Source of the DNA: an uncultured Pseudomonadales bacterium
GTDB lineage: Bacteria; Pseudomonadota; Gammaproteobacteria; Pseudomonadales; Azotimanducaceae
Assembly (NCBI GenBank): GCA_951813295.1
Contig: CATOTI010000002.1
Location: forward strand, 1,488,001 to 1,552,000
Reading direction: 5' to 3'
Length of the DNA: 64,000 bases
The translations under genes and the position numbers were made by a program. Shown piece after piece: positions 26,132-34,540 of this stretch. Each line of letters opens with the position of its first letter. Within the stretch, counting starts at the first letter, position 1. Below the pieces are notes generated by a model. It saw only the letters and a list, made by a program, of their open reading frames with translations. It did no database searches and was not told the origin of the DNA.

Positions 26132-27682
26132 TCACGCAGGCTTCAGACGCACGATTCGACTGCCGGTCGGGTGCTCGAGCAAAAGATAGATCCAACCGCG
26201 CTCGTCGACGTCGATGTCCCGAATCCGCGTGAGATCCTCCACCAGAAGCTCCTCCCCGATGATGCGACCATCCTCAACCTCGACGCGAAAGAGATCGGTC
26301 GCTTTGAGCGACCCAATCAGAAAATCCCCTTGCCACGCCGGGAAAGCCTCACCGTCGTAAACGACGAGGTTCGATACCGCAATCGACGGCGACCAGGCTT
26401 TGACCGCGCGTTCCGTATCCTCGAGTTCGATCTCACGCTGGGTACGTCCCCAGGCAACCTCAGAGCCGTCATAGTTCAACCCGTCCGAAAAGAGAGGCCA
26501 CCCGTAATTCCGGCCTGGCAGCAAACGATTGAGCTCGTCACCACCCCGCGGTCCATGCTCGGTGTTCCAGACGTTGCCGGTCTCGGGATCGTATGCGAGA
26601 CCTTGCGGGCTCCGGTGACCGTAGCTCCAGATCGAGCTCAACGCACCGGGCACGCCCACGAACGGGTTGTCGGCCGGGATTCGTCCGTCGTCGTGCAAAC
26701 GATGCGTCTTACCGTAGGCGGTGTCGAGATCCTGAATACGGTCCATGCCGCGCATACCGGCGGTGAGGAACAGGTATCCGCTGTCATCGAATGCGATCCG
26801 ACCACCCGCGACGGCATCGCCCCAGGCGGTGCTCGCATCGTATGCGGGTGCCTGCCAGACCGTTTCCTCGTCGACCCAGCGGCCATCGCGGATGCGCCCG
26901 CGCACCACGACGTTGCGCGAGGTGAGGGGGTTCAGAACGCTGGCACAGGCGCTACAGCGTTCGGTGTAGTGAAGATAGATCCACCCGTTGTCGGCGAAGT
27001 CCGGATGCAGCGCCACATCCAGCATCCAGCCCGCACTAATCGGAGCATCGCCTTCTTCAGTAAGGCCGCGCTCATCCAGATCAGTCCTGGGCGTACCCGT
27101 CACGTAGTCCGAAACCTCGCCCGTGGGCGACACGATCCGCAAACCACGATGCGTCTCCGTCACGAGGATCGATCCGTCCGGTCGCAGGGCAATCGAGAAG
27201 GGTTTTGGGTCCAGGCTTTCCGCAACGAGCTCTAGCAGCACGGTATGAGATTGGGTGGTGACAGGCCGCGATGGGGGAGTCCACTCGTCCTCGCCATACG
27301 GTACGGCGAGTTGCTCGAACTGAAGGCCCTCGCGATGTTCGACGATCAGTAGTGCCACCGCCTTGATGGCTTGATCGTCGAGCACGCCCGCCCAGGCCGG
27401 CATTCCCTTCACTGGGTTGCCATTGGCGATACTCGTGCTGATCGCATCGACGGAAGCCCCGCCGAGGAGTTCGCGACCGACCAGCGCTACTCCTTGGGCC
27501 GCCCCCTCGAAGGCGTCGCCGTGGCAAACCGCGCAGTGCTGACCATAAATCGAACGACTCACCTCCGCCGCGTGGCCGGGCGAGAGGAACAGCAGAATCA
27601 CCGTCAACACAATTAGTTTGGCCAACGCCTCAAATCCGCCGTGATCCAACCTGGAAATGACCGCACTCAGCACGCTCTGCAC
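26132..27682 (-). CDS. Exported cytochrome c / PQQ-type sugar dehydrogenase fusion
   Basis: A 516-residue exported protein. The hydrophobic segment ALAKLIVLTVILLFLSPGHA is a signal peptide. A cytochrome c domain follows with CAVCH near residue 53 and a distal Met in GNPVKGMPAWAG. From about residue 150 onward is a soluble aldose dehydrogenase-type beta-propeller. It is seen in PDGSILVTETHRGLRIV, HPDFADNGWIYLHYT, YGHRSPQGLAYDPETG, NTEHGPRGGDELNRL and NYGWPLFSDG. It probably oxidises sugars in the periplasm and passes electrons to its own heme. The GTG at 27682 is the longest start; a TTG at 27625 with GAGG upstream gives a shorter, cleaner signal peptide. Confidence 0.87.
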   Translation of the reverse strand: MQSVLSAVISRLDHGGFEALAKLIVLTVILLFLSPGHAAEVSRSIYGQHCAVCHGDAFEGAAQGVALVGRELLGGASVDAISTSIANGNPVKGMPAWAGVLDDQAIKAVALLIVEHREGLQFEQLAVPYGEDEWTPPSRPVTTQSHTVLLELVAESLDPKPFSIALRPDGSILVTETHRGLRIVSPTGEVSDYVTGTPRTDLDERGLTEEGDAPISAGWMLDVALHPDFADNGWIYLHYTERCSACASVLNPLTSRNVVVRGRIRDGRWVDEETVWQAPAYDASTAWGDAVAGGRIAFDDSGYLFLTAGMRGMDRIQDLDTAYGKTHRLHDDGRIPADNPFVGVPGALSSIWSYGHRSPQGLAYDPETGNVWNTEHGPRGGDELNRLLPGRNYGWPLFSDGLNYDGSEVAWGRTQREIELEDTERAVKAWSPSIAVSNLVVYDGEAFPAWQGDFLIGSLKATDLFRVEVEDGRIIGEELLVEDLTRIRDIDVDERGWIYLLLEHPTGSRIVRLKPA

Positions 27683-27977
27683 CTAAACCACGCTCACAAT
27701 AAGTCAACCGAACGGGTGGGGGCCCGCGTCGGTACTGTGAAACGCTCGAGGAAACAAACGAACCGATCCGAGCGCACTCGGACGCCGCCTCACCCAGCCC
27801 TGCCGTTGAACTCGCCTTGACCATCAGCCGACGCCTCGATAGGTTCGTCGAAGGCTCTTCCGGGGGAGCCCCCGAGTTCGCGCCAAGGTCATAGGCCGCC
27901 CCGATCGACGACGTTTTTCGACGTACCCTTCTCGAGACCCATGCACGCGAACCGTGGGCGAATGGGAAGGAGTACCG

Positions 27978-29552
27978 ATGTCCCAACGAGCCTTACCGGC
28001 GAACGCCAGCGTTCGCTATCTGAAGAACGAAGCCAAGGCGCTGTTGCGCGAATGTCGCACCGGTCGACGACCCGCGATCGGACGGCTGATCGATCAGGGT
28101 GGTAACCCCGATCGTTTTTCCCTCAAGGATGTTCAAAACGTCATTGCGCGTGAGTACGGCTTTGCCGGCTGGCGCGAGATGCGCGGATCCCTGCCCGGTG
28201 ACGATCTCGACTTCTTCGAGGCCGAGCGTGTCCTACCGTTCCTGTCGGCGCTGCGCGATCGCGACGTCGCGGCGGTCGAACGCTGCCTCGACCGCGATCC
28301 TGAGATCGTCGACGCCCGGTTCAAGTGGTCGCTCTTGGGCCTCTCGGGCCCGGCATTGGATGCTGCCATCCGCGCGCGGTCGGCTCCTGAAGAGGACGAC
28401 GTCACGGCGATCCAGAAACTCGCGATGGCGCAATACGTGGGCGATCGGCTCGCGACACCCGATGAGGTGGCAACGACACATGCCCTGTTGCGCCTGTTGG
28501 TCGCCCACGGCGGCGACGTCAATGCCGATTGCCGGTTTGGAGGGAATCATTCGGCGGTCGAGATCGCGGCTTGGGAAGGCGATGTCGAAGCGCTCGAGAT
28601 TCTGATCGATGCCGGGGCCGATCTCTCGGGCGACGTCGGATTGCGCGCAATTCGTACCGCCGCTAATCACGAAGGGGTAGAGCGGATCGAGTATCTCGCC
28701 GTGCGCGGGGTCGACGTGTCGCCCGCCATCTGGATACGGGCCGGAATGAACGATCGATTCTTCGCCGCCGTGGCGGCCGACGCGTCGATCTTGCGCCAAC
28801 GCGACGGCCTGGGCATGACGCCTCTCAACGTGGCGTGTGACTTGATCGGTTACAACTTCGAATGGAGCGACGAGTTTGGTGCCGCCGAGGCCGCCGCGCG
28901 CCGAATGGTCGACATGGGCGCCGACGTCGATGTGTTCGCCGCTGCCACTCTCGGCTTGGTGGAGCGGTTGCGATCCCTGTTGGCGGGTGATCCCGCGCGG
29001 CGCGACGCGACCGTCAACGAGCATCCACCGCTCTGGTTCGCCGCGGCGGGGAATAAGCCGGCGACCACGCAGGCGCTCCTCGACGCTGGCGCCGATCCGA
29101 ACGCTGGGCGCGCGCTGCATCTCGCCGCCTCGTTGGATCGAACGGATGTCTTTCGAGTTCTCCTCGATGCGGGAGCCGACCTGACGGACGAGGTCATGGC
29201 GATCACGACATGGCACAGCCGCGACACGTCCCTGGTCGAGCTTGCCCTCGATCGCGGCGGCGACCCGAATGCCGAGGACGGTTTTGGCGCGATCCACTGG
29301 CCGTCGTGGCAGAACCACCCCGAGCACGTGCGGATTCTCTTGGCAGCAGGCGCGGATCCCAACCTTCGCGCACCCGCCCGCAATGATGATGCGCCGCTGC
29401 ATTTTGCGACCCGGCATGCGGCGGTCGTCGAGGTGTTGCTCGCGGCCGGTGGCGATCCGCATCAGCAAAACGCCAACGCCATCTCGCCGCTCGAGAAAGC
29501 CGAAGAGGAAGGCGCGTCCGACACCGCCGCGTTGATTCGTGGCGCACGATAG
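27978..29552 (+). CDS. Ankyrin-repeat protein
   Basis: A 524-residue cytosolic ankyrin protein. The N-terminal 60 residues (SVRYLKNEAKALLRECRTG and YGFAGWREMRG) are a recognisable leader found on a class of bacterial ankyrin proteins. Repeats with L-L-x-A-G-A-D-x-N signatures then run from about residue 165 to the end, for example LEILIDAGADLSGD, TQALLDAGADPNAG, FRVLLDAGADLTDE, VRILLAAGADPNLR and VEVLLAAGGDPHQQ. They are degenerate in the middle. The function is probably protein binding; no enzymatic domain is seen. The ATG at 27978 has an excellent GGGAAGGAG site. An inverted repeat just downstream (29564-29598) may end transcription. Confidence 0.88.
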   Translation: MSQRALPANASVRYLKNEAKALLRECRTGRRPAIGRLIDQGGNPDRFSLKDVQNVIAREYGFAGWREMRGSLPGDDLDFFEAERVLPFLSALRDRDVAAVERCLDRDPEIVDARFKWSLLGLSGPALDAAIRARSAPEEDDVTAIQKLAMAQYVGDRLATPDEVATTHALLRLLVAHGGDVNADCRFGGNHSAVEIAAWEGDVEALEILIDAGADLSGDVGLRAIRTAANHEGVERIEYLAVRGVDVSPAIWIRAGMNDRFFAAVAADASILRQRDGLGMTPLNVACDLIGYNFEWSDEFGAAEAAARRMVDMGADVDVFAAATLGLVERLRSLLAGDPARRDATVNEHPPLWFAAAGNKPATTQALLDAGADPNAGRALHLAASLDRTDVFRVLLDAGADLTDEVMAITTWHSRDTSLVELALDRGGDPNAEDGFGAIHWPSWQNHPEHVRILLAAGADPNLRAPARNDDAPLHFATRHAAVVEVLLAAGGDPHQQNANAISPLEKAEEEGASDTAALIRGAR

Positions 29553-29563
29553 GCCGAGCGAGT

Positions 29564-29598
29564 CCGGGCATCAGACGAAGGAATCGCCCGATGCCCGG
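29564..29598 (+). terminator. Inverted repeat after the ankyrin gene
   Basis: CCGGGCATC (29564-29572) pairs with GATGCCCGG (29590-29598) across a 17-base loop, starting 12 bases after the ankyrin stop. There is no T-run, so it could be a weak terminator or an mRNA 3'-end stabilising hairpin. Support is only the symmetry. Confidence 0.35.
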
Positions 29599-29671
29599 GG
29601 ACCACCCCTTACGTCGCTATAGGAAAGCGGCTCGGCGCGCTCATGAAGCGACAGCATCTTTCGAGGCCAAA

Positions 29672-29765
29672 GACTCCGGCATTGGAGACTCCGGCATTGG
29701 GACTCCGGCATTGGACACCCAAATCGTCGCCATTCGCTTACGCCACCGATGGCGCTTGGCCACTG
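29672..29765. repeat. Left-end repeats of the RAYT element
   Basis: Three tandem copies of GACTCCGGCATTGG start at 29672, 29687 and 29701. The third runs into TGGACACCCAAATCGTCG (29712 onward) and CATTCGCTTACGCCACCG. The same sequence occurs with a few changes in the solo copy at 25976-26030. The TGGACACCCA core is the reverse complement of the TGGGTGTCCA core repeated after the transposase gene. The transposase start follows about 35 bases later. Confidence 0.75.
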
Positions 29766-29798
29766 CCACCGGGACGGTCCCTCAGCCACGCTTCGTCC

Positions 29799-30746
29799 AT
29801 GGGCTATCCCCGCGCCAACACGATCGCTGCACAAGCACCCGGCTTCTACCACTGCATCAGCCGCTGCGTGCGCCGCGCCTGGCTCTGCGGTGACGATCCC
29901 CTATCCGGGAGAAACTTCGACCACCGGCGCGGCTGGATCGAGCAGCGCTTGCTGACCCTCGCCAACAGCTTCGCCGTCGGCCTTTATGCCTGGGCCGTCA
30001 TGAGTAATCACACCCACGTCGTCCTGCGTATGGATCCGCAGCTACCCGAGCAGTGGTCCGACGAGGAAGTCGCCTTCCGTTGGGCCCGTCTCAATAGGCT
30101 GCTCCAGGAGGTGCCCGCGCAGTTCGTTGCCGAACGAGCGCGGCGTCTGCTTAACCAGCCCGAGCAGCTCGTCGAGATCCGGCGCCGTCTCGGGAGCTTG
30201 AGCTGGTTCATGCGCTTCCTCAACGAAAGCATCGCCCGCGAAGCCAACGCCGAAGACTGCTGCACGGGCCGATTCTGGGAAGGCCGCTTCAAGTGTCAGG
30301 CCCTCCTCGACGAGGCCGCTGTCCTCGCCTGCATGACCTATGTCGATCTCAACCCGATCCGCGCCGGCATTGCCGACGACCTCGAGCACTCGGACTTCAC
30401 GACCATTCAGCGCCGCCTGCGGGCGCTGACGGGACACCCCGACGCCGACCCACGCCCGCTCGAAGCCGTCGCGGGTGTAGGTAACAACCACCTCGACTTC
30501 TCCGTGCGGGCCTACGTCGACCTGGTAACGGCGACTGCGCAGATCACCAAGCCAAACGGCCACGGCACGCTCTCCGCGTATGCGCCAGTACTCAAACCAA
30601 TCCGTGGCTCACCGGATTGGTGGGTCGGCTGTGTCGCGCGTATAGAAGATGTCTTCGGATCCGTCGTGGGTGTTCCGGCCACGCTCCGAGCCCATGCCGA
30701 GCGAACCGGACGACGATGCCTACGAGGCGCTGGGGTCGCCAGCTAA
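29799..30746 (+). CDS. REP-associated tyrosine transposase (RAYT, IS200-like Y1/HUH)
   Basis: A 315-residue single-strand transposase-type protein. PGFYHCISRCVRRAWLCG is the family opening. The HUH metal-binding pair is in AVMSNHTHVVLRM near residue 70. The catalytic tyrosine is probably in CMTYVDLNPIRAG near residue 180, a RAYT signature. The frame is open for 52 codons further upstream, but those codons lie in the repeat sequence, so the ATG at 29799 is preferred. RAYTs are usually single-copy and domesticated, and mobilise the REP palindromes that flank them. Here the flanking repeats share one core, and a solo copy is found 3.6 kb away. Confidence 0.85.
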   Translation: MGYPRANTIAAQAPGFYHCISRCVRRAWLCGDDPLSGRNFDHRRGWIEQRLLTLANSFAVGLYAWAVMSNHTHVVLRMDPQLPEQWSDEEVAFRWARLNRLLQEVPAQFVAERARRLLNQPEQLVEIRRRLGSLSWFMRFLNESIAREANAEDCCTGRFWEGRFKCQALLDEAAVLACMTYVDLNPIRAGIADDLEHSDFTTIQRRLRALTGHPDADPRPLEAVAGVGNNHLDFSVRAYVDLVTATAQITKPNGHGTLSAYAPVLKPIRGSPDWWVGCVARIEDVFGSVVGVPATLRAHAERTGRRCLRGAGVAS

Positions 30747-30869
30747 GAAGGTCTGACTGCGCCGACAGCCCTTGCGTTGCGCGCACCGTTCCCCACCACG
30801 CCACCTTTACCTGCATCCGCCAGAGAACCAGCCGTCCTCTGGCAATTCGCGCCCAACAAATCGAGCCAA

Positions 30870-31072
30870 ACGTGGGTATCCACGGCTCAATTTCCGGGCG
30901 TGGGTGTCCACGGATCAACGCGGCTGAAGATCTCCACGGCTGAAGTCCAGCGTGGGTGTCCACGGCTGAAGCCACGGCTGAAGATCCCACAGAGATGGGT
31001 GTCCAGGGCTGAAGTCCACGGTTGAAGCGGATCAAGGATCAACGCAGAGATGGGTGTCCACGGCTGAAGAGA
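30870..31072 (+). repeat. Right-end degenerate REP array of the RAYT element
   Basis: Five copies of TGGGT(G/A)TCCA start at 30873, 30901, 30953, 30996 and 31051. Most are followed by CGGCTGAAG or CGGCTCAA, and further CACGGCTGAAG fragments lie between them. Spacing is irregular (28, 52, 43 and 55 bases), unlike a CRISPR. The array fills most of the 427-base gene-free gap between the transposase and the LpxH-like gene. The rest of that gap shows nothing I can identify. Confidence 0.75.
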
Positions 31073-31173
31073 CTACCGGGCGCGGCGCCTTGAACGACCG
31101 GTCGACCTCCACCTCGAGTTAGCAGCGTTCATAAAAGCTTTAAGACCTCCGGGTACGGTTCGCCAATTCTCCA

Positions 31174-32013
31174 ATGAAGCCATCTATGCTCCTCGAGTCG
31201 TTGGAGTCGCCGGACGATTCCTCCCCCAAGCGTCACTTAAAGACCATCTTCCTCTCGGATATTCACCTGGGGACCAAGGGCTGCCAGGCGGAACGGTTAT
31301 TAACGTTTCTGAAGGCACATACCTGCGACGAGCTGTATCTCGTCGGCGACATCATCGACGGTTGGCGCTTGAAGTCCGGTCTTTATTGGCCGCAGGCGCA
31401 CAACGACGTGATGCGCCAGTTCATGACACTCATGAAGCGCGGCACCAACGTCACCTACGTCACCGGCAACCACGATGAGTTCCTGCGCCGTTACTCCGAC
31501 GCTGAGCTCGGGCGTTTGAAGCTAGTCGATGAAGTCGTTCACGAGTCGGCCCGCGGCGAGCGGTACCTGGTCGTGCACGGAGATCAGTTCGACGTCATAA
31601 CACGCTATCACCGCTGGCTCGCGTTCCTCGGCGACATTGGCTACAACTTCCTTCTGCACATCAACCGCTACTTCAATCGTATGCGTGCGCACTTCGGCTA
31701 CGGCTATTGGTCGCTGTCGGCGTGGATCAAGCATCGGGTGAAGAAAGCCGTCAACTACGTCGGCGACTTCGAGAAAGCGGTGAGCCACGAATGCAAACGC
31801 CAGGGATTCGCAGGGGTCGTCTGCGGTCACATCCACCACGCGGAAATCACTGACATCAACGGCGTGCGCTACATGAACTGCGGTGATTGGGTCGAGTCTT
31901 GCACGGCGCTGGTCGAGGATGCGGAAGGTCGATTTCACATCGTCGACTGGTCGAAGCGCGACGTCGAGCTGGAGTTGGTCGCCTTGGTGCGCAACCACCC
32001 GCACCGTGCGTAG
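31174..32013 (+). CDS. LpxH-like metallophosphoesterase (UDP-2,3-diacylglucosamine diphosphatase family)
   Basis: A 279-residue calcineurin-like phosphoesterase with all two-metal motifs: FLSDIHLGTKG (about residue 27), GDIIDGWRL, GNHDEFLR, HGDQFD and CGHIHHAEI. It belongs to the LpxH/LpxH2 group, which cleaves UDP-diacylglucosamine to lipid X in lipid A synthesis, or related pyrophosphates. The N-terminal 22 residues precede the core without a signal peptide. A second LpxH may exist elsewhere, so the lipid A role is probable but not certain. It is convergent with the tmRNA gene, which has a terminator between them. Confidence 0.85.
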   Translation: MKPSMLLESLESPDDSSPKRHLKTIFLSDIHLGTKGCQAERLLTFLKAHTCDELYLVGDIIDGWRLKSGLYWPQAHNDVMRQFMTLMKRGTNVTYVTGNHDEFLRRYSDAELGRLKLVDEVVHESARGERYLVVHGDQFDVITRYHRWLAFLGDIGYNFLLHINRYFNRMRAHFGYGYWSLSAWIKHRVKKAVNYVGDFEKAVSHECKRQGFAGVVCGHIHHAEITDINGVRYMNCGDWVESCTALVEDAEGRFHIVDWSKRDVELELVALVRNHPHRA

Positions 32014-32111
32014 CTAAGCGGACTTCATCGCTCACCTTGCCGCTCGTACCACGCCCACGCGGCGCCCTCAGGCGCTGCCACGGCCATTCGCCCCGTTTGC
32101 TTCGTTCCATA

Positions 32112-32138
32112 TAAAAAAAAAGCGCCCACGGGCGCTTT
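32112..32138 (-). terminator. Rho-independent terminator of tmRNA
   Basis: On the minus strand, AAAGCGCCC-GTG-GGGCGCTTT forms a 9-pair stem followed by a run of T (the A-run at 32113-32121 on the plus strand). It lies 36 bases past the tmRNA 3' end. On the plus strand the same hairpin is followed by only three T, so it may weakly stop transcription of the phosphoesterase gene too. Confidence 0.85.
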
Positions 32139-32173
32139 CTCATGAGTCTCCAAGGCTTTTGAAAACTAGGTGA

Positions 32174-32537
32174 TGGTGGAGGCGGCGGGAATCGAACCCG
32201 CGTCCGCCGGTACGCCGTCATCAGCTCTACATGCTTAGCTCCGTCTACTGATTTAACCCGTGCGCGACCCGACGGTCAGGGTGCTTTAGGGCGAGCCCCG
32301 ATTAATTTTCGCGTCCATCCGCGAGACAACGGATGGACCCTATCCTGTGAGCTTATGCCCTCGAGTCGCCGTCACAGGCGCCGACTCGTCGAGGTTAGCA
32401 AGCCTAAATTAGGCTGCTAGTGCGTAGTTTTCGTCGTTGGCAACTATAAGAAGTTGCAGCGATGGATTTACGAGAGTCACTACCCTCTCGGCATGCACCT
32501 TTGATTTTGTATCCGCCGTCGAAGCCATGTCGCCCCC
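32174..32537 (-). ncRNA. ssrA: Transfer-messenger RNA
   Basis: A 364-nt tmRNA that rescues stalled ribosomes by trans-translation. The 5' end reads GGGGGCGACATGG, and the 3' end is the tRNA-like half with GGTTCGATTCCC and an encoded CCA (32174-32176 on the plus strand). The tag frame at 32442-32410 encodes ANDENYALAA and ends in TAA, the usual proteobacterial degradation tag. Length equals the E. coli RNA within one base. The gene is divergent from the Sel1 gene. A strong terminator follows. Confidence 0.97.
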
Positions 32538-32640
32538 GGCAAGATCTTCGCGGACGCTTAATCCTCATACGTCGGTTTTCGCGAAGGGGCAGCGATCTTA
32601 ACAATTGCCGTCGAGGTGTCTAGCGCCTTAAATCGTCGCC

Positions 32641-33954
32641 ATGGGCCATCGTTCGGCAGTTTCAATCGCGATCCTGACGCTCTTAGTGGTGACGACGGAC
32701 GCGGATATCAATCGTGCGCGTGAGGCGCAGGATGATCTCGAGCGCGCGGGTGAGCTTCTCGAGTTCGATCGATACGCACTCGCGCGGAGCTATCTCGATC
32801 CGTTGGTGACCAATCCGTGGCTCACGACACGCCAGCGCGCACGGGTCTACTACCTGCGTGGTTTTGCCTGGTTTTCCGAAGGGCGCGATCGCTCGGCGAT
32901 CGAGGATTTCCGTTATGCGATCGATAACCACCCGAACCACACGGCGAGTATTGCGGCGCTCGCCGATGCGTACGCGCTGGGGCGTGGTGTGCCCCGCAAT
33001 CCCGCGGAAGCGTATTCGCTGCACCTGAAGGCTGCGCGCGGCGGTCATGCACCGTCGAAGGTCGCGGTGGGTGTCGCGCTCCAGACCGGCAACGGGACGG
33101 CGATCGATTTCGACGCTTCCCGGTTCTGGCTCCGGGAAGCCGCTGAAGACGATCACGAGGTATCGGCCTACGTGCCGTACGCGCGGCTTTTTCGTGAAGG
33201 TTTCACGGATGAGCCGGACCCGGCGACGGCGCTCGCTTGGTACCGGCGGGCGGAGGATTTCGAGATCGCCGAAGCCGCCACCGCGATCGGCTACGTCTAC
33301 GCCAAGGGCGAGCTGGGTGCGACGGACCTTTCTCGGGCACGATCGCAATTCGAGAAAGGCGCGCAGCGCGGGGATCCGCAGGGCGCGCTGGCGGCGGCGG
33401 CTCTCTATCTTGCGGATGCCATCGGCGCCGACGTCGAACGGGCGGGCGCGCTCTACCGACAAGCGGCCGACGGCGGTCTGATGGCGGGACTGAATGGCCT
33501 CGGCTACCTCGCCGAGCTTGATCGTGATGTCGTCGCCGCGCGGGGTTTCTACGAGGAAGCCGCGAATGCCGACGATGTCGAGGCGCAGTATCGCGTCGGC
33601 CAGATCTATCTCGACTCGACCGAACTCGCCGAGAAGCGGCGCGGACTCGCCTGGCTCACGCGTGCGGGACGCTCGCACCAAGACGCCGCCAATCTCGCGG
33701 CATGGATCCTTTCGACATCGCCGATCGATGGCCTGCGCGATGGCGCGGCCGCGCTCCGGTTGCTCGAGGCGAGCGCGGGCAACGATTTCTCGATCGACGT
33801 GCTCGATACGCTGGCGGCGTCGCACGCCGAAGTCGGCGACTTCGACGAAGCCGTTCGCGTGCAGCGTCAGGTCGTTGCCCAGTCGGATGACGCGGACTTT
33901 GCCGCTCGGCTCAAGCGCTACGAGGCCCGTCGGCCGTGGCGGGACGACTCGTGA
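32641..33954 (+). CDS. Exported Sel1/TPR-repeat protein
   Basis: A 437-residue protein with a short hydrophobic N-terminus (SAVSIAILTLLVVTTDA) that is probably a signal peptide. Two TPR-like helices follow (about residues 25-100). A series of Sel1-type repeats comes next: ADAYALGRGVPRNPAEAYSL, ALQTGNGTAIDFDASRFWL, TAIGYVYAKGELGATDLSRA, ALYLADAIGADVERAGALY and GYLAELDRDVVAARGFYEEA. A last TPR lies near residue 400 (DFDEAVRVQRQVVAQ). It is probably a periplasmic scaffold. The specific partner is unknown. No strong ribosome binding site is seen at the ATG. Confidence 0.82.
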   Translation: MGHRSAVSIAILTLLVVTTDADINRAREAQDDLERAGELLEFDRYALARSYLDPLVTNPWLTTRQRARVYYLRGFAWFSEGRDRSAIEDFRYAIDNHPNHTASIAALADAYALGRGVPRNPAEAYSLHLKAARGGHAPSKVAVGVALQTGNGTAIDFDASRFWLREAAEDDHEVSAYVPYARLFREGFTDEPDPATALAWYRRAEDFEIAEAATAIGYVYAKGELGATDLSRARSQFEKGAQRGDPQGALAAAALYLADAIGADVERAGALYRQAADGGLMAGLNGLGYLAELDRDVVAARGFYEEAANADDVEAQYRVGQIYLDSTELAEKRRGLAWLTRAGRSHQDAANLAAWILSTSPIDGLRDGAAALRLLEASAGNDFSIDVLDTLAASHAEVGDFDEAVRVQRQVVAQSDDADFAARLKRYEARRPWRDDS

Positions 33955-34040
33955 TCCACCTACCGACCGCTTCATTAGGGACAGCGGTCGAGAATTCTGG
34001 TACAACACGCGCCGCTGAATTTGCCTGAGAACCTGACGAC

Positions 34041-34310
34041 GTGAGCGAAGCCGCCCGACAAACCAAGAACGTCTACGAGGCGGCCCTGGCTGTACACGAG
34101 TCGGGACAGACCAGAATCCGCCCCGGCGACATCGCCGGCCACCTGCGCGACAGCGGCTTCCCGGTCGGAGCCTGGCTCATCCGTGGCGAGCTCACCAACC
34201 TCGAGGCCATGGGTCTGGTAACCCACGATGTCGAGAGTGGCACCTTTTCGATCGTCGAAGGCCGTACGTTCTCCATTGAAGAAGCCAACGCGGCCCGCCG
34301 CACCGCATGA
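34041..34310 (+). CDS. Small winged-helix-like protein of unknown function
   Basis: An 89-residue protein with a GTG start and a 4-base overlap (ATGA) with xseB. The pattern TRIRPGDIAGHLRDSGFPVGAWLIRGELTNLEAMGLVTHD resembles a small winged helix, with basic and hydrophobic helices followed by a beta hairpin. I do not recognise the family. Tight coupling to a nuclease subunit suggests a nucleic-acid-related role, but this is inference only. Confidence 0.65.
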   Translation: MSEAARQTKNVYEAALAVHESGQTRIRPGDIAGHLRDSGFPVGAWLIRGELTNLEAMGLVTHDVESGTFSIVEGRTFSIEEANAARRTA

Positions 34311-34534
34311 GCGAGCCGATCGACTTCGAGGCGACGCTCGCGGAGCTCGAGGCACTGGTCGAAAAGATGGAATCCGGATCGCTCACCCTCGAGGAGTCCC
34401 TCGTCGCGTTCGAGCGCGGCGTCAAACTGACCCGCGCGTGCCAGTCGGCGCTGGAATCGGCTGAGCTGCGCGTCAAAGCCCTGTCCGAGGATGGCGACGT
34501 CTTCGATATCGAGGTCGAACCACCCGCTGAGTGA
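34307..34534 (+). CDS. xseB: Exodeoxyribonuclease VII small subunit
   Basis: A 75-residue protein with the XseB pattern: FEATLAELEALVEKMESGSL, then LEESLVAFERGVKLTRACQ and LESAELRVKAL, a two-helix hairpin. It binds XseA to form the single-strand-specific exonuclease used in repair. In most gammaproteobacteria xseB precedes ispA and dxs. Here it is followed by convergent pgpA instead, so the isoprenoid genes are elsewhere. xseA is not in the window. Confidence 0.93.
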   Translation: MSEPIDFEATLAELEALVEKMESGSLTLEESLVAFERGVKLTRACQSALESAELRVKALSEDGDVFDIEVEPPAE

Positions 34535-34540
34535 CCGGCG

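Noticed and set aside
25967-27235. 422-residue plus-strand frame over the sugar dehydrogenase and the REP copy
   Set aside because: Antisense shadow that also translates the repeat; the dehydrogenase motifs are on the minus strand.
30050-30570. 173-residue minus-strand frame inside the transposase gene
   Set aside because: Shadow frame; the plus-strand RAYT carries the HUH and tyrosine motifs.
30870-31072. Possible CRISPR array
   Set aside because: Repeat spacing is irregular (28, 52, 43, 55), repeats are short and mutated, no cas gene is near, and the same motif flanks a transposase.
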